Shown here one piece after another: positions 35,734 through 45,708 of a stretch of 64,000 nt of DNA. The translations under genes were made by a program, and so were the position numbers. The stretch covers positions 1,550,001 to 1,614,000 of the forward strand of contig NZ_CP047958.1 in the NCBI RefSeq assembly GCF_014304815.1. Reading direction: 5' to 3'. The stretch is from Synechococcus sp. MIT S9220 (lineage in GTDB: Bacteria; Cyanobacteriota; Cyanobacteriia; PCC-6307; Cyanobiaceae). Positions within the stretch are counted from its first letter, which is position 1. The number at the start of each line of letters is the position of its first letter. Below the pieces are notes generated by a model that had not been told where the DNA came from, searched no databases, and was given only the letters and a program-made list of their open reading frames with translations.

Positions 35734-36281
35734 GGCGACGTCAGGGCTGAGACCTCTGTGGCGAGCATGGCGTAGCTAGTGCGCCAACGCTGGGCGAAGA
35801 GCAAGCCCACCAGGAGCAGTGCGAGCACGAAACCAGGGAGCGCCACCACCAAACTCGTCTCCAGGGGAATGTTGTAAACCGCCTGAAGCAGCAGCATCAC
35901 ATTGAGATGGATCCAGGCCAGCAAGGTCACTGCAATCAGATCACTGACGTAAGGAGCAGCTGCCAGCACATAAAACAAACCGGGCCACATGGCTGCACCC
36001 ATGTGATTGGCAAAGGTGATCGGCTGTAGAGGGACACCTTCCAGAAGCATCAGCATCAAGCTGTGGCAGAGGATTCCCAGGAGAAAAGCCAGGCTGAGCA
36101 CGAGCGCATCAACGATCATGTGCATCAGGATCTGCATCGGAGTCAGACGGTTGGCGAGCAACGCAAACAGATGCGAAGCGGACATCGACAATCCAACGCC
36201 GATCAGCAGACCAACACCAGAGTCCATGGCCAGCAGCAGCTGCCCCATCGACTCAAGAGATGCCAACAACTGGTCAGCCAT
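35730..36281 (-). CDS. Polytopic membrane protein (183 aa)
   Basis: Five hydrophobic helices are visible (for example ALVLSLAFLLGILCHSLMLM and LVVALPGFVLALLLVGLLFA), with short loops and a small polar end. The pattern is reminiscent of Yip1-type membrane proteins but not convincingly so. It starts at ATG 36281; a TTG at 36290 overlapping the upstream stop (TTGA) is an alternative. It is the middle gene of a three-gene minus-strand operon. Confidence 0.65.
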   Translation of the reverse strand: MADQLLASLESMGQLLLAMDSGVGLLIGVGLSMSASHLFALLANRLTPMQILMHMIVDALVLSLAFLLGILCHSLMLMLLEGVPLQPITFANHMGAAMWPGLFYVLAAAPYVSDLIAVTLLAWIHLNVMLLLQAVYNIPLETSLVVALPGFVLALLLVGLLFAQRWRTSYAMLATEVSALTSP

Positions 36282-36286
36282 TGGCT

Positions 36287-36982
36287 TCAAGCCTGACGCA
36301 GATGGGGACGATTAACGATCCAAATCACCATGATCGAAAGCACGGCGCAATAGAAGCACCAGACCGAATTGAAGGTTGCGCTGTACGTCGCCCACGTCAG
36401 GAAGATCGACACGAAAATCAGCGCGCCGAACAATTTCACCGCCTTGTCTCTGACGGCCAGAAGCGGCAAAACAATAAAGCCCCAATACACCAACTCACCG
36501 ACAGGTTCAGTGTTGACAAAGTTGTGAAAGATGCTGCGCAGACTGGCAATGTCGTAGAGAAGTCGACCATTGCTGTGAACCGCTGGCTGAATCGCCGGCG
36601 GGTTGAAGAGCATGGGCAGATAGAACGCGATCCCGAGAACCGTGGCCACAATCGCAACCCACTTCAAGCGGCGTTGCAATCCCTTGGAGTCGGTACTGCG
36701 GCTAATCGACCACGCGCTCCACGGAATCCAGATCATCCAGAAGCAGTAGGCGAAGAAGAGAAAGCCGAGACCACCAATCGTTGCAAGAGGTTCGATGTTT
36801 CCGCCGTCGATGGCTGTCCACTCGAGGCCCTCGACAAATTGCTGAACACCGAAGAAGAACGGCACCAGGGCGAGAGGCTTGTAGTCAGGCCGCTCATGAC
36901 GCGTGGCCAGATGATGCGAATAAAGACCTAAAGGAACGAGCACGGCGGATGCCGTGAAACTTGCCGAAGCCGAAAAACACAT
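36287..36982 (-). CDS. DUF6629-like membrane protein
   Basis: The 231-residue protein starts MCFSASASFTASAVLVPLG, an N-terminus I associate with the DUF6629 family of multi-pass membrane proteins. About seven hydrophobic helices follow, including FFFGVQQFVEGLEW and FLTWATYSATFNSVWCFYCA. The ATG at 36982 is selected because the conserved MCFSA motif begins there; the 26-residue extension is not conserved-looking. First gene of the three-gene operon with the membrane hydrolase. Function is unknown. Confidence 0.7.
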   Translation of the reverse strand: MCFSASASFTASAVLVPLGLYSHHLATRHERPDYKPLALVPFFFGVQQFVEGLEWTAIDGGNIEPLATIGGLGFLFFAYCFWMIWIPWSAWSISRSTDSKGLQRRLKWVAIVATVLGIAFYLPMLFNPPAIQPAVHSNGRLLYDIASLRSIFHNFVNTEPVGELVYWGFIVLPLLAVRDKAVKLFGALIFVSIFLTWATYSATFNSVWCFYCAVLSIMVIWIVNRPHLRQA

Positions 36983-37052
36983 GCGCGGCAGGACATGGAT
37001 GACACTCAAAGTGTGCCCATCAGTACAGAACATGTCACTGTTCGTACCCCAA

Positions 37053-37667
37053 TCAGTCACTCAGAAGCGTTCTCAGCAAAACATCGAGAGATTGGGGATG
37101 CGACATCAATTGCTGATGGGTGAAGACAGGAAGACTGCTCACGAGTCCACAAGGCAGATGGGCCTGCCATCCAGGGAAAACCATCAAATCCCAACGGCAG
37201 TAGTAACTGACGCAGTCCAATCTCTTGAGAACCTGAACATCATCATTGAGGGAACGCAACAGCGGACTGCCCCGTTTCATGTCGGCCAACCCGGCACAAA
37301 GCCACGAGGGAATCCACTGCGCCGTGACGGTACCCCGCTGCGGACTGCCAACACTCACAAAGCGACGGGTGCGTCGGGCACCGTCCAGCTGCTGCAGCCA
37401 GACTCGCCCGATGATGCCGCCCATCGAAAAACCAAGCAGGTCCACCTCAACGTCGCTACCCCAGCGCTGACGGATGTGATCGTCGAGTTGTTCCGCCAGG
37501 ATGCGCAAGGGAACAGCGCCTAAGCGGTGCGGAAGATGAGGAACCAGAAGCGGAACCTCATGCTCCTCCAAGCGACGGACCAATCGACGAAACAGATGCG
37601 GCGTATCCCAGAGGCCATGCACAAGAACCAGCGGTCTCCGCAATCGAGAAGGCACCGTGGTGGTCAT
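37053..37667 (-). CDS. Alpha/beta-hydrolase (lipase/esterase-like)
   Basis: The 204-residue protein is a compact alpha/beta hydrolase. It has PLVLVHGLWDTPHLFRRLVR (oxyanion HG motif, residues about 13-32), the nucleophile elbow VDLLGFSMGGIIGRVWLQQL (Ser at about 85) and a SVGSPQRGT strand, and a C-terminal His (FTHQQLMSHPQS) probably completes the triad. This arrangement resembles small triacylglycerol lipases. The ATG at 37667 sits 1 nt after the folB stop, so it is translated with folB. Confidence 0.8.
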   Translation of the reverse strand: MTTTVPSRLRRPLVLVHGLWDTPHLFRRLVRRLEEHEVPLLVPHLPHRLGAVPLRILAEQLDDHIRQRWGSDVEVDLLGFSMGGIIGRVWLQQLDGARRTRRFVSVGSPQRGTVTAQWIPSWLCAGLADMKRGSPLLRSLNDDVQVLKRLDCVSYYCRWDLMVFPGWQAHLPCGLVSSLPVFTHQQLMSHPQSLDVLLRTLLSD

Positions 37668-37668
37668 C

Positions 37669-38052
37669 TCATAACGGCTTGCGGCGCCAGCGCTCAAGGC
37701 TCACCGTACCTGCGAAACCTGGGATGGGTGCATGACATTTGCTCAGCCAAAGATGCATCGGCAAAGCTCCATAGATCCCCTCAAGCTCCTCAAACATGCG
37801 CTCACTGAAATGTTCGATGGTGTAGCAGGTGATCTCGGCAGCAAGACGCTGCAAAGCCTGAACTCCCAAGCTGTAATCAGCGGTTGCCGCCAGCGAGTCA
37901 GCAGAGGCCGACTGACTCAGATCAAGATGCAGCTCCAGATCAACGCGAAACCACTGACCGTGTTCACGCTCATGGTCAAGAACCCCCACATGGGCCCAAA
38001 GGCGAAGATTATCGACTCTGATGATGTCCAAAGGATGAGTGACGTTGCTCAT
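37669..38052 (-). CDS. folB: Dihydroneopterin aldolase (folate synthesis)
   Basis: FolB converts dihydroneopterin to hydroxymethyl-dihydropterin in folate synthesis. The 127-residue length is normal. The family pattern is visible: [28 protein letters not shown] (described by its key residues GV, E, GQ and D), then [15 protein letters not shown], and C-terminal residues including [16 protein letters not shown]. The ATG overlaps the proA stop by 4 bp (ATGA), so proA-folB-hydrolase form one unit. Confidence 0.9.
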   Translation of the reverse strand: MSNVTHPLDIIRVDNLRLWAHVGVLDHEREHGQWFRVDLELHLDLSQSASADSLAATADYSLGVQALQRLAAEITCYTIEHFSERMFEELEGIYGALPMHLWLSKCHAPIPGFAGTVSLERWRRKPL

Positions 38053-39365
38053 CCCTCCAAGTCCACATGGCTGAAGCGACGTGCGCCCGAGGCATAGTCG
38101 GCAGCGGTATGGCCATCACCACGCAATCGATAGCGATAGGTCACCAACCCTTCCAAACCGACAGGTCCCCTTGGAGGCAGAGTCTGGGTCGAGATGCCCA
38201 CTTCCGCGCCGAATCCGTAGCGAAAGCCGTCTGCGAAGCGAGTGGAACAGTTGTGATAGACACCGGCGCTATCGACTGAGCGCAGGAATCGCTCGGCAGT
38301 GGAGACGTTACGGGTTGCAATCGCCTCGGTATGACGCGAGCCGTAGCGACGGATGTGTTCAAGAGCTGCAGCGAGATCATCCACAACACGAACGGACAGG
38401 GTCAACGCCAAATATTCCGTGCTCCAGTCTGCGTCGGCCGCGGCCTCACTGATCCCGAGAGAGCAAGCGCCTGGATCACCGAGCAGCCGCACACCTTCGG
38501 CCTGGAAAGCAGGGATGGCCTTTTCCAGGAATATCTCGGCAATATCGGCATGAACCAGCAAAGTCTCCATTGCATTGCAGGCAGCCGGGTATTGCACTTT
38601 GCTGTCCAGGGCAATGGCCACAGCCTGATCTGGGTCCGCCTCGGCATCCACATACAGATGACACACCCCATCGGCATGGCCGAGCACGGGAATACGGGTG
38701 TTGTCCTGAATGAAGCGCACCAGTTCGTTGCTGCCCCTGGGAATGATCAGATCCACCAATCCCTCAAGCCGCAGCAAAGCAAGGCTGTCTTCACGGGTGG
38801 TGAGCAGAGCGAGGGCCTCGGAGGATACCGATGTGGCGACGAGGCCTTGCTGCAGCGCTGCCATCACCGCCTTGTTGGTGCACTCAGCTTCACGTCCTCC
38901 CTTGAGGATCGCCCCGTTACCTGAGCGGATGGCCAACGAAGCGATCTGAATCACAGCATCAGGACGGGCTTCGAAGATCACACCCACGACCCCGAGGGGA
39001 ACGCTGACGCGTTCCAGCACAAGGCCGTCATCCAGTTCCCGATGCAACTGGCGTCGACCGAGGGGGTCAGCAAGCTCTGCCAGCTGTCGAACCCCGGCAA
39101 TCGCACCTTCAAGCTTGACGTCATCGAGCTTGAGGCGGGCCATCAATGCCGAAGCCAGACCGTTTTGCTCAGCGTTTTCAAGGTCAACCTGGTTCGCGGC
39201 AACGATGGCGCCGGTGTTGGCACGGAGTGACTCCGCCATGGCCAGCAGCGCCTCCCGGCGCTGGTCATCGCTGGTCAGCCCCAGATCAGTGGCAGCACGG
39301 CGCAGGCCCGCCGCCAAAGACAGAAGCTCCGGGGAGGGGTCTGGAACGGCCTGCACGGGCAACAT
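38049..39365 (-). CDS. proA: Gamma-glutamyl phosphate reductase (proline synthesis)
   Basis: ProA reduces glutamyl-5-phosphate to the semialdehyde. The 438-residue aldehyde-dehydrogenase fold shows [20 protein letters not shown] (residues about 120-139), [15 protein letters not shown] and the catalytic-Cys region [17 protein letters not shown] (about 276-292), and the family C-terminus [16 protein letters not shown]. The start at 39365 (MLPVQAVPD) is preferred over the 35-codon extension, which is basic and cysteine-rich and unlike ProA. It lies 16 bp after the ROK kinase gene on the same strand. Confidence 0.96.
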   Translation of the reverse strand: MLPVQAVPDPSPELLSLAAGLRRAATDLGLTSDDQRREALLAMAESLRANTGAIVAANQVDLENAEQNGLASALMARLKLDDVKLEGAIAGVRQLAELADPLGRRQLHRELDDGLVLERVSVPLGVVGVIFEARPDAVIQIASLAIRSGNGAILKGGREAECTNKAVMAALQQGLVATSVSSEALALLTTREDSLALLRLEGLVDLIIPRGSNELVRFIQDNTRIPVLGHADGVCHLYVDAEADPDQAVAIALDSKVQYPAACNAMETLLVHADIAEIFLEKAIPAFQAEGVRLLGDPGACSLGISEAAADADWSTEYLALTLSVRVVDDLAAALEHIRRYGSRHTEAIATRNVSTAERFLRSVDSAGVYHNCSTRFADGFRYGFGAEVGISTQTLPPRGPVGLEGLVTYRYRLRGDGHTAADYASGARRFSHVDLEG

Positions 39366-39381
39366 CTCAAAACGGCTTCCA

Positions 39382-40320
39382 TCATCCCGCCTGGGGCGAC
39401 GGAGAAAGCAGCAACCGTTGCATCGCCAGGCGAGCAGCACCGAGACGACCTGCGCCATTACCCAGGGCACACGCCTTAATTTGCAGGCCCTCGCGACTCA
39501 CCGACTGAACACGGGTGGCGACCTCCTGACGCACCGCAGGAAGGAAATGCTCACTGGCACCAGCTAGCCCGCCCCCCACCAGCACCAACTGGGGCGTGAA
39601 CAGATAAACCAGCGAGCTGATCCCCGTACCCAGAAGCTGGCCGTAGCGCTCCCAATGCTCCCTGGCCTGAACATCCCCACGGGATGCAGCCATGGCCAAC
39701 GAAGACGGCTCAGCACCACTGAGTCGCTTCAGCCCGGCGATGCTCGCGAACTGTTCCAGAGAACCCCTGTTGCCGCTGTTGCACTCAGGTCCATCGGGAA
39801 ACAGCGTGATCAGACCTGGTTCCGCGGCGGCTCCGTTGTGCCCTGTGAACAACTGACCCCCAAGCATCACACCTCCACCAACGCCGGTTCCGAGAGTGAG
39901 CAACACCACGTCGCTGCAGCCCTGAGCTGCGCCTTTCCAGGCCTCACCCACGAGAGCGCAATTACCGTCGTTGGCGAGGGTGACCCTTTTCTGGAGGCGT
40001 GATTCAAGCCAAGCGGCCAGTGGGACCTCTTCCCAGCCCGGCAGATTGATGCAAACGCGGGCCACCCGCGCTTCAGCATCCATGGGCCCCGGCAAACCAA
40101 TCCCCACCACCGAAGCCAGACCATCAGGGTCAACGCTCCTAATGGCCTCGACAATCTCCACACAAACCGATCCGGGCGTAGCGGGTTGGGGTGTTGGTCG
40201 CTGGTGCTCTTCCAGCAACTCCCCTTCAAAGCTGAACAGACCAAGCTTGATCGCAGTTCCACCGAGATCAACACCCAGAACGCACCGATCTGCAACTCCT
40301 TCAGCCACTGATTGAGCCAT
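39382..40320 (-). CDS. ROK-family sugar kinase (glucokinase-like)
   Basis: The 312-residue ROK protein has the phosphate motif [16 protein letters not shown] (residues about 14-29), the catalytic [12 protein letters not shown] segment with Asp, and the phosphate-2 motif [15 protein letters not shown]. The usual ROK zinc motif CxCGxxGCxE is altered to [10 protein letters not shown], leaving one cysteine, so zinc is probably not bound. The substrate is probably glucose or a related hexose. With Glk (27339-28415) the genome has two unrelated candidate glucokinases. The ATG at 40320 is chosen over the TTG at 40323. Confidence 0.88.
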   Translation of the reverse strand: MAQSVAEGVADRCVLGVDLGGTAIKLGLFSFEGELLEEHQRPTPQPATPGSVCVEIVEAIRSVDPDGLASVVGIGLPGPMDAEARVARVCINLPGWEEVPLAAWLESRLQKRVTLANDGNCALVGEAWKGAAQGCSDVVLLTLGTGVGGGVMLGGQLFTGHNGAAAEPGLITLFPDGPECNSGNRGSLEQFASIAGLKRLSGAEPSSLAMAASRGDVQAREHWERYGQLLGTGISSLVYLFTPQLVLVGGGLAGASEHFLPAVRQEVATRVQSVSREGLQIKACALGNGAGRLGAARLAMQRLLLSPSPQAG

Positions 40321-40323
40321 CAA

Positions 40324-43300
40324 TCAGAACCGCATGAACAGTTGAAGCTGACTTTGCCAAGTGCCCTGGCTATCGACCGATCCAGACAAACTCATGTTTG
40401 GGTTGAGTTGATACGTCACAGTTCCCTGCGGGGCGATGTCATTGCGGTTGGGGGCAGCCAGCACGGAAAAATCGAAGCGATCTGTGATGGACAAGCCCAC
40501 ATCCGTCACGAGAGCGAGCTGGGGTGGAACCTGACCAGAAACACGCTCCTCTTCATTCTGAACAACGGGACTGACGTAAGTCGGATAGAGGGCGAACTGC
40601 AGCCTCTGGTTGAAGGCGTCGGTCAAGGTACCCAGAACAGGGGACAGCAAGGATTGACCAAGCACGGCGGCCAGAGCTGTGCCGGCTCCGGCTCCGGAAA
40701 GACCCGCCAATGAGTTACCACCGATCAGCGCCATCAACTGCGGCTGGGGTAGCGAAGGTGAACTGCGCAGTTGGATGTTCTGCGCCAAACGATCAGCTGG
40801 ACCGCTTGCGGCGAGCATCACTTTGATCAGCCTGAGCTGTCCTCCAGCTCCGAGGTTGCCGAGACCGTTGGAATCAAACACCGATGTAGAGAAAGCGTTG
40901 TTGTCATCGTTGTTGATGGTCACGTTGTCGGAAACCCTGGTAACCATGGCGATATCCACGTAGGGAATCAGCCCGAGGGCTGGAGTGAATACAGCGACGT
41001 TCGCAGCACTGCGATCAAGGCTGAAGGTTGTGGTGAACATGGACACCCGTCCAGACAGCAGCTGCACGACGCCCTGCAGCTCCAGGCTTTGGTCAAGGGC
41101 ACCATTGACGCTGAGAAGACCTTGCGTGGTGAACGTGGCCAGGGGCTGCACCTCGACTTTCAGCTTGGGACCAAGCGTGAGGCGCAGGTCACGGAATCCG
41201 ATGAAAGGAAGCTTGGGCAGAGAGGCCTTGATCGAGCGGCTGGTCGCCGCCTCCACATCAGCCCCCCGCAGCACCAGAGGCTCTTTGAAGTCCCACTGAT
41301 CCTCGATCAGTTCATCAATGGAGACTGCCTTGGTGGAGCCAGAGTTTCGAGACTGTGGATTTCTGACGCGGGAAAGCAGGGAGCGGTTCGGGCGAATCGC
41401 TCCGTGACTGACCTCAAGAATTCCGCCAATCTGTGGGTTCACCACAGCTCCGGTGAGCATCAGGTCAGCGCCAACCTCGACATCGGCATTCGGAATTTTG
41501 ATGCTTGCCTTTTCGAGCTGGATGCGTAGTGGATTGGGCTCGGAATAGGGGCGTAGAAGCGCCAGGGCACCACTGCCTTTGAGCTGACCACCCGAACCGA
41601 AACGACCCTTGAGCGACTGCACTTCCAGCCGATCAAAGTCGAAGACCATGGAGCCGTTGACTTTGGCAAGGCTCTGGCCCTGAGCCTTAAAGGCAGCATC
41701 CTTGATCACGATGTAGCCGTTGGCCTTCGGCGCTCGAAGCGTGCCGCCGAGCAACAGGCGAAGATCCACATCACCCTTGTCCCAAGACACGGTGTCATTG
41801 GTCAGCCCGGTGAGAAAGTTCAGGCCATCGCCAAGACTCACGATGCGGACATCAAGCGGCTGATCAGCAGCAAAGGGAATCCTGCCGGTGACGGTTACGG
41901 GCTCTGTGGAGGTCTCGGAGACGAGAGCCAGATCCAGCTTGAGAGCCTGATCGCTGAGCAGCACCTGGCCGCGTTTCAACGCAATCGGGTTGGGGCCGAG
42001 GCGTGCATCCTCGAGAACCAGCTCGCTACTGATCGCTGCCTTGGAACCATCGAGGCGGTAGGTCCCCCTCATACCCAGTGCTCCCAGCAGTGACCTCGGC
42101 ACGGGAGCGACGAGGGCCAAGAGGCTGAAGGGGAAGTGAGCAAAGGAGAACTGCCCCTCTCCTCCCTGCAGTGGACCTTCAATCCGTGCAGTGAAGGGTT
42201 TCACCTGCAAGGCGTAATCCGCATCCTCACCCTCGATCCAAAGATGACCTCGGGCCTTGAGATCAAGATTGAGACGACTGAGCCGAGGACCGGTCAGATC
42301 GATCACCGCATCCACTTGCCCGCGGAGATCCTCAAGACGGAATGGTTCCCGTTCACGGTTCTGCAGACGCGCTTGCAGCAATGCCGTCCGGGCGTTCCGC
42401 AGGGCCTCCAGTTGCCCATCGAGATTGCCGCCGAATGTCTTGATCAGCAGCGTGCCCAGATCGGATGCTGAGCCCTGCTCTGAGGGAGCATCCTTGTTCA
42501 ACCTGGGCAGGCTGAGAGCACTGTTGCTGAGCCAGCGTGCGCTCAGTCCCCTCGCCACAGCCTGTCCCTTGAAAAAGCCATCAAGCTGTCCTTCGGCATC
42601 CACGGTGATCTGGCCCGTATCCGGCGGCAGAAGTTCGCTCGTGATGGCATAACGACGGTCCGCGTAACGGCCCGTGAGCAGTATCTGCTGCAGCTGCAAG
42701 CCCATGATTCCAGGGCGACTGATGCTCAGATCGCCCGTCATGGCGAGCGGTTGCAGTCCGAGAGTGCCGTCACCACTCAAACGGCCATAAACCCCTTCCC
42801 AGCGTTGCCTAGGGGGAAGCGCCAGTTCCAGTCCATCGACCGTTAAATCAGTGGCTGTCCATCGGTAACCGGCAGGCGTTCCACGGAGCTGCAGATCCCC
42901 CTTGCGGCGACGCAGCATCACATCAGTGGGAAGCCAGTTCGCACCAAGCCGGGCCTCAAGAGATCCAGCAATGACTGATCCCACCGAAGCCATCGACAGC
43001 ACACCACCGCCGCCGGTGCGACCGAGGAAGGTTCCACTCCAGTCCTCCATGAGGCGCACAGCACCCGCCCGCGGATGATTCACGGCAAGGCGCAGATCAG
43101 GTCGCAATGCATCGAGAGGACCAAGAACCCGACCGGATGCAGCAATCGTTCCATCCATCTCAGTGCCCAGAAGAGGACCCAGACGCTTGAGGGGATAGGA
43201 GTCAAGCCGTAGATCGGCCTCCAATGGACCGGGTTTCAGCCCACCTGCACCAAGGCTGAGCGGCATCCTGGCGCTGGCGGTGAAATCAGGACTGCGGAAC

Positions 43301-44712
43301 TTCTCAAGCTCCAGCAGTCCTGATTGCGCAGTCCAACCAGCCTGCAGCGACCATGCTTCAAGCAAGGGATTACTGGCCTGAGCCATGTCCAGAGACAACT
43401 CAGGCTTTAACGATGCACCGCTCAACTGGAGCTTTCCCTTCAAGGGAGCTGCCGTACCGAGCAGAGGCGAGACGAGAGGAAGGCGCTTCCAGGCGGGCCC
43501 CGCCAGCTCAAGCCGCTGGGTGGCGACCTGCAGCTGAGGATGCAGGGCCCCTTTGGCCTTCACATCCACACCAGGCGCTTGAAGAACAAACCGATCCAGC
43601 GTTGCCGACCAGTCCTGGCGGTCCCGCCAATCGGCACTCAGCTGAGCTGCAAGGCGAAGAGGTCCGTCCAACGGAATGGAGTCAGGCAAGGCCCAGAGCC
43701 CATTGACGCGCAGATTCGGTTGAGACCAATCACCCTCGAGCCGAAACGCCAGATTGCGGTTCTCATCCAGTTCCTTGAGGGCTGCCTTCAGAGCAAAGGT
43801 GCGGTTGAGACGCACGTTGCCGCCCAGGGAAGCCACATAGGGCCCGTAAGTCCATCGACTGTTCGCGACTTTGAGCGTGTCCCCGCGACAACTGACTCGC
43901 AACTGCGGAGACTCCAGCCTGTGCTCCATGGCCTGGCCACTGAACTGCGCTCTCTGCAGAGACAGCCCGCCGCTGCAGTTGGCTTGTCCTCCACGCCAAC
44001 CCAGGCGCAGATTGCCACCAAGCTGCCCCTGCATCTGAACGGGGAGCTTCAACGGCAACAGGCCCTGATAGCGAGCCAACTGAATCCGTTCCAGCTGGGT
44101 GGTGAGCTCAAATTCCGGGCGGACCCAACGGCCTCGTGCCTTGACGGTGATACGCCCCCTGTCTGGGAGCACGAGCTTGAGCACGCCATCAGCCCTGTGC
44201 TCATCAAGACGGATGCCGGTCCAACCAGCAGCTGTCAAGCTGAGACCCGCAGAGTCGATCTTGATCCTGGCGGGGTCGCTGAAACGCACCTGCAGATCCA
44301 AGCGGGGTGGGTCGCCTTGCTCTGGGAAGGGTCCTGGAACCCAGTAATGGCCCTGGTCATTACGCCGTAGATCGAGCTGAGCTCCTCTGACCCGCACCGT
44401 GAGAACGGGCTTGAATCGCAGAAGACTGGCGAAGGGATCGAGGCCGATGGTGAGGCGCTGAATCTCTGCAGTCGACTGATCAAGTGGACCTTTGCGGACC
44501 TGAACAGGACCTAGCGCAAGTCCCTGCAGACCCAGGCCGCGATAGCGACCGATGCTGACGGGGTGACCAAGAGGCTTGGAGATCTGAGCCTCGATGTCTG
44601 GACGCAGCCGCTGAAACAGCGAACTGGCCCAGTGATCGGCGGCAAACCACACCACTACCCCACCGATGAGGGATCCACCCAAAACAGACAGGACGAGCCT
44701 GTTACGCCGCAT
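40324..44712 (-). CDS. tamB: TamB/DUF490-like giant envelope protein
   Basis: This 1462-residue protein starts with one membrane helix (LVLSVLGGSLIGGVVVWFAA, residues about 6-25). A long stretch of beta-rich AsmA/TamB-type repeats follows, and the C-terminal DUF490 region includes GGNSLAGLSGAGAGTALAAV and a terminal strand NPNMSLSGSV...LQLFMRF ending in aromatic F, as in proteins that meet the BAM/TamA complex. TamB proteins bridge the inner and outer membranes in outer-membrane biogenesis and lipid transport. The start at 44712 has a strong GAGGAGGT Shine-Dalgarno 9 nt upstream; the earlier ATG at 44733 would place that sequence inside the gene. Confidence 0.9.
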   Translation of the reverse strand: MRRNRLVLSVLGGSLIGGVVVWFAADHWASSLFQRLRPDIEAQISKPLGHPVSIGRYRGLGLQGLALGPVQVRKGPLDQSTAEIQRLTIGLDPFASLLRFKPVLTVRVRGAQLDLRRNDQGHYWVPGPFPEQGDPPRLDLQVRFSDPARIKIDSAGLSLTAAGWTGIRLDEHRADGVLKLVLPDRGRITVKARGRWVRPEFELTTQLERIQLARYQGLLPLKLPVQMQGQLGGNLRLGWRGGQANCSGGLSLQRAQFSGQAMEHRLESPQLRVSCRGDTLKVANSRWTYGPYVASLGGNVRLNRTFALKAALKELDENRNLAFRLEGDWSQPNLRVNGLWALPDSIPLDGPLRLAAQLSADWRDRQDWSATLDRFVLQAPGVDVKAKGALHPQLQVATQRLELAGPAWKRLPLVSPLLGTAAPLKGKLQLSGASLKPELSLDMAQASNPLLEAWSLQAGWTAQSGLLELEKFRSPDFTASARMPLSLGAGGLKPGPLEADLRLDSYPLKRLGPLLGTEMDGTIAASGRVLGPLDALRPDLRLAVNHPRAGAVRLMEDWSGTFLGRTGGGGVLSMASVGSVIAGSLEARLGANWLPTDVMLRRRKGDLQLRGTPAGYRWTATDLTVDGLELALPPRQRWEGVYGRLSGDGTLGLQPLAMTGDLSISRPGIMGLQLQQILLTGRYADRRYAITSELLPPDTGQITVDAEGQLDGFFKGQAVARGLSARWLSNSALSLPRLNKDAPSEQGSASDLGTLLIKTFGGNLDGQLEALRNARTALLQARLQNREREPFRLEDLRGQVDAVIDLTGPRLSRLNLDLKARGHLWIEGEDADYALQVKPFTARIEGPLQGGEGQFSFAHFPFSLLALVAPVPRSLLGALGMRGTYRLDGSKAAISSELVLEDARLGPNPIALKRGQVLLSDQALKLDLALVSETSTEPVTVTGRIPFAADQPLDVRIVSLGDGLNFLTGLTNDTVSWDKGDVDLRLLLGGTLRAPKANGYIVIKDAAFKAQGQSLAKVNGSMVFDFDRLEVQSLKGRFGSGGQLKGSGALALLRPYSEPNPLRIQLEKASIKIPNADVEVGADLMLTGAVVNPQIGGILEVSHGAIRPNRSLLSRVRNPQSRNSGSTKAVSIDELIEDQWDFKEPLVLRGADVEAATSRSIKASLPKLPFIGFRDLRLTLGPKLKVEVQPLATFTTQGLLSVNGALDQSLELQGVVQLLSGRVSMFTTTFSLDRSAANVAVFTPALGLIPYVDIAMVTRVSDNVTINNDDNNAFSTSVFDSNGLGNLGAGGQLRLIKVMLAASGPADRLAQNIQLRSSPSLPQPQLMALIGGNSLAGLSGAGAGTALAAVLGQSLLSPVLGTLTDAFNQRLQFALYPTYVSPVVQNEEERVSGQVPPQLALVTDVGLSITDRFDFSVLAAPNRNDIAPQGTVTYQLNPNMSLSGSVDSQGTWQSQLQLFMRF

Positions 44713-44797
44713 GCTGGTTGGACCTCCTCGCATCGATGCCCGTCAATACGCCGGAGGTCGACGCAATATAAGGACCACATTCCGAGCAGACCAGCCC

Positions 44798-45241
44798 ATG
44801 CCACTTGAGGAATTGCTCTCCACCTCCAGCATCTGGCTCGCCAAAGGCGGGCTGGCGCTGTTTGGCTTGACCCTGATCGCCTTCATCGCCCGCTGGGGGG
44901 TTCGTTTCCGACTGGTGGGAGTGAGCAGCTTCACGCTGCTGTTGTCGGCCAGCTGCTGGGCTTTTGGTCTCAGCTATACACCCAGCGTCAGCGTGGAGGG
45001 AGCATTGCGAGCCCCGGTGGTTTTTGACAATGGTGATGATCTGGTGGTGGCTCAGGCCCAGGCCGATTTTCCAGACGAAGCGATCGCACCGACCCTGCAG
45101 CAATTGGCGGGGAATGTTCGTCCTGGCGGCCGCAACAGCCCTGAGGTGACTGTTCGATTACGTCAACTCCAGCCTGCGGGTGAAGGAGCTTCCAGATCAG
45201 TGGTTCTGGGCGAAACCGTTCGCGACTTCCGAGCCGAATGA
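44798..45241 (+). CDS. ycf51: Ycf51 family (DUF2518) membrane protein
   Basis: The 147-residue protein has two N-terminal membrane helices separated by RWGVRFRLVGVSSF, a segment typical of Ycf51, a protein conserved in cyanobacteria and red-lineage plastids with unknown function. The soluble C-terminal part (LRAPVVFDNGDDLVVAQAQA and EVTVRLRQLQP) also fits. The ATG at 44798 is used; upstream codons of the same frame are not hydrophobic and overlap the divergent tamB start. Its stop overlaps the next gene by 4 bp. Confidence 0.75.
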   Translation: MPLEELLSTSSIWLAKGGLALFGLTLIAFIARWGVRFRLVGVSSFTLLLSASCWAFGLSYTPSVSVEGALRAPVVFDNGDDLVVAQAQADFPDEAIAPTLQQLAGNVRPGGRNSPEVTVRLRQLQPAGEGASRSVVLGETVRDFRAE

Positions 45242-45642
45242 GACCAGAGGATCCATTACAGGAGCTACCCCAGGGCCTGCGCGATGAACTGAAACAGCTG
45301 CTGGCTTCCGGCATCACCACCTGGGGGCAGCTGCAGTCTCTGGACGAGCTGCAAATCAGTCGACTGGCCTCCAGCGGTCGGGCGTCAGCACGCAATCTCA
45401 GACGGCTGCAAGGCATGGCCGATCTGGCCTGCGCGTTGGACCTGGCCCCTCAGGATGCTGCCCTGCTGATGCACGCAGGACTGGCCACCGTGACAGCGAT
45501 CGCTGGGGCCACCCCACAGGACGTGCTCACCCGCACCGGACGACTGGAACGTCAGTTGCGAAGCGGACGGCCCCCGGTTGTGGATCTTGCCGTGGCCCGC
45601 CGCTGGATCCTCCGTGCCAAGGAGAGGCAAAACACGAACTGA
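45238..45642 (+). CDS. DUF4332-like helix-hairpin-helix protein
   Basis: The 134-residue protein is all-helical, with two helix-hairpin-helix-like repeats: LLASGITTWGQLQSLDELQI and LLMHAGLATVTAIAGATPQD. This matches the DUF4332 pattern, which may bind nucleic acid non-specifically. It starts inside the ycf51 stop (ATGA), so the two are co-translated. No function can be stated. Confidence 0.65.
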   Translation: MRPEDPLQELPQGLRDELKQLLASGITTWGQLQSLDELQISRLASSGRASARNLRRLQGMADLACALDLAPQDAALLMHAGLATVTAIAGATPQDVLTRTGRLERQLRSGRPPVVDLAVARRWILRAKERQNTN

Positions 45643-45708
45643 CCGTCCAGACCAGCAAGCTCCGTCTCACCCGTTTCAAATGAGGGACAGATTCGGACAG
45701 AGGTTCCG

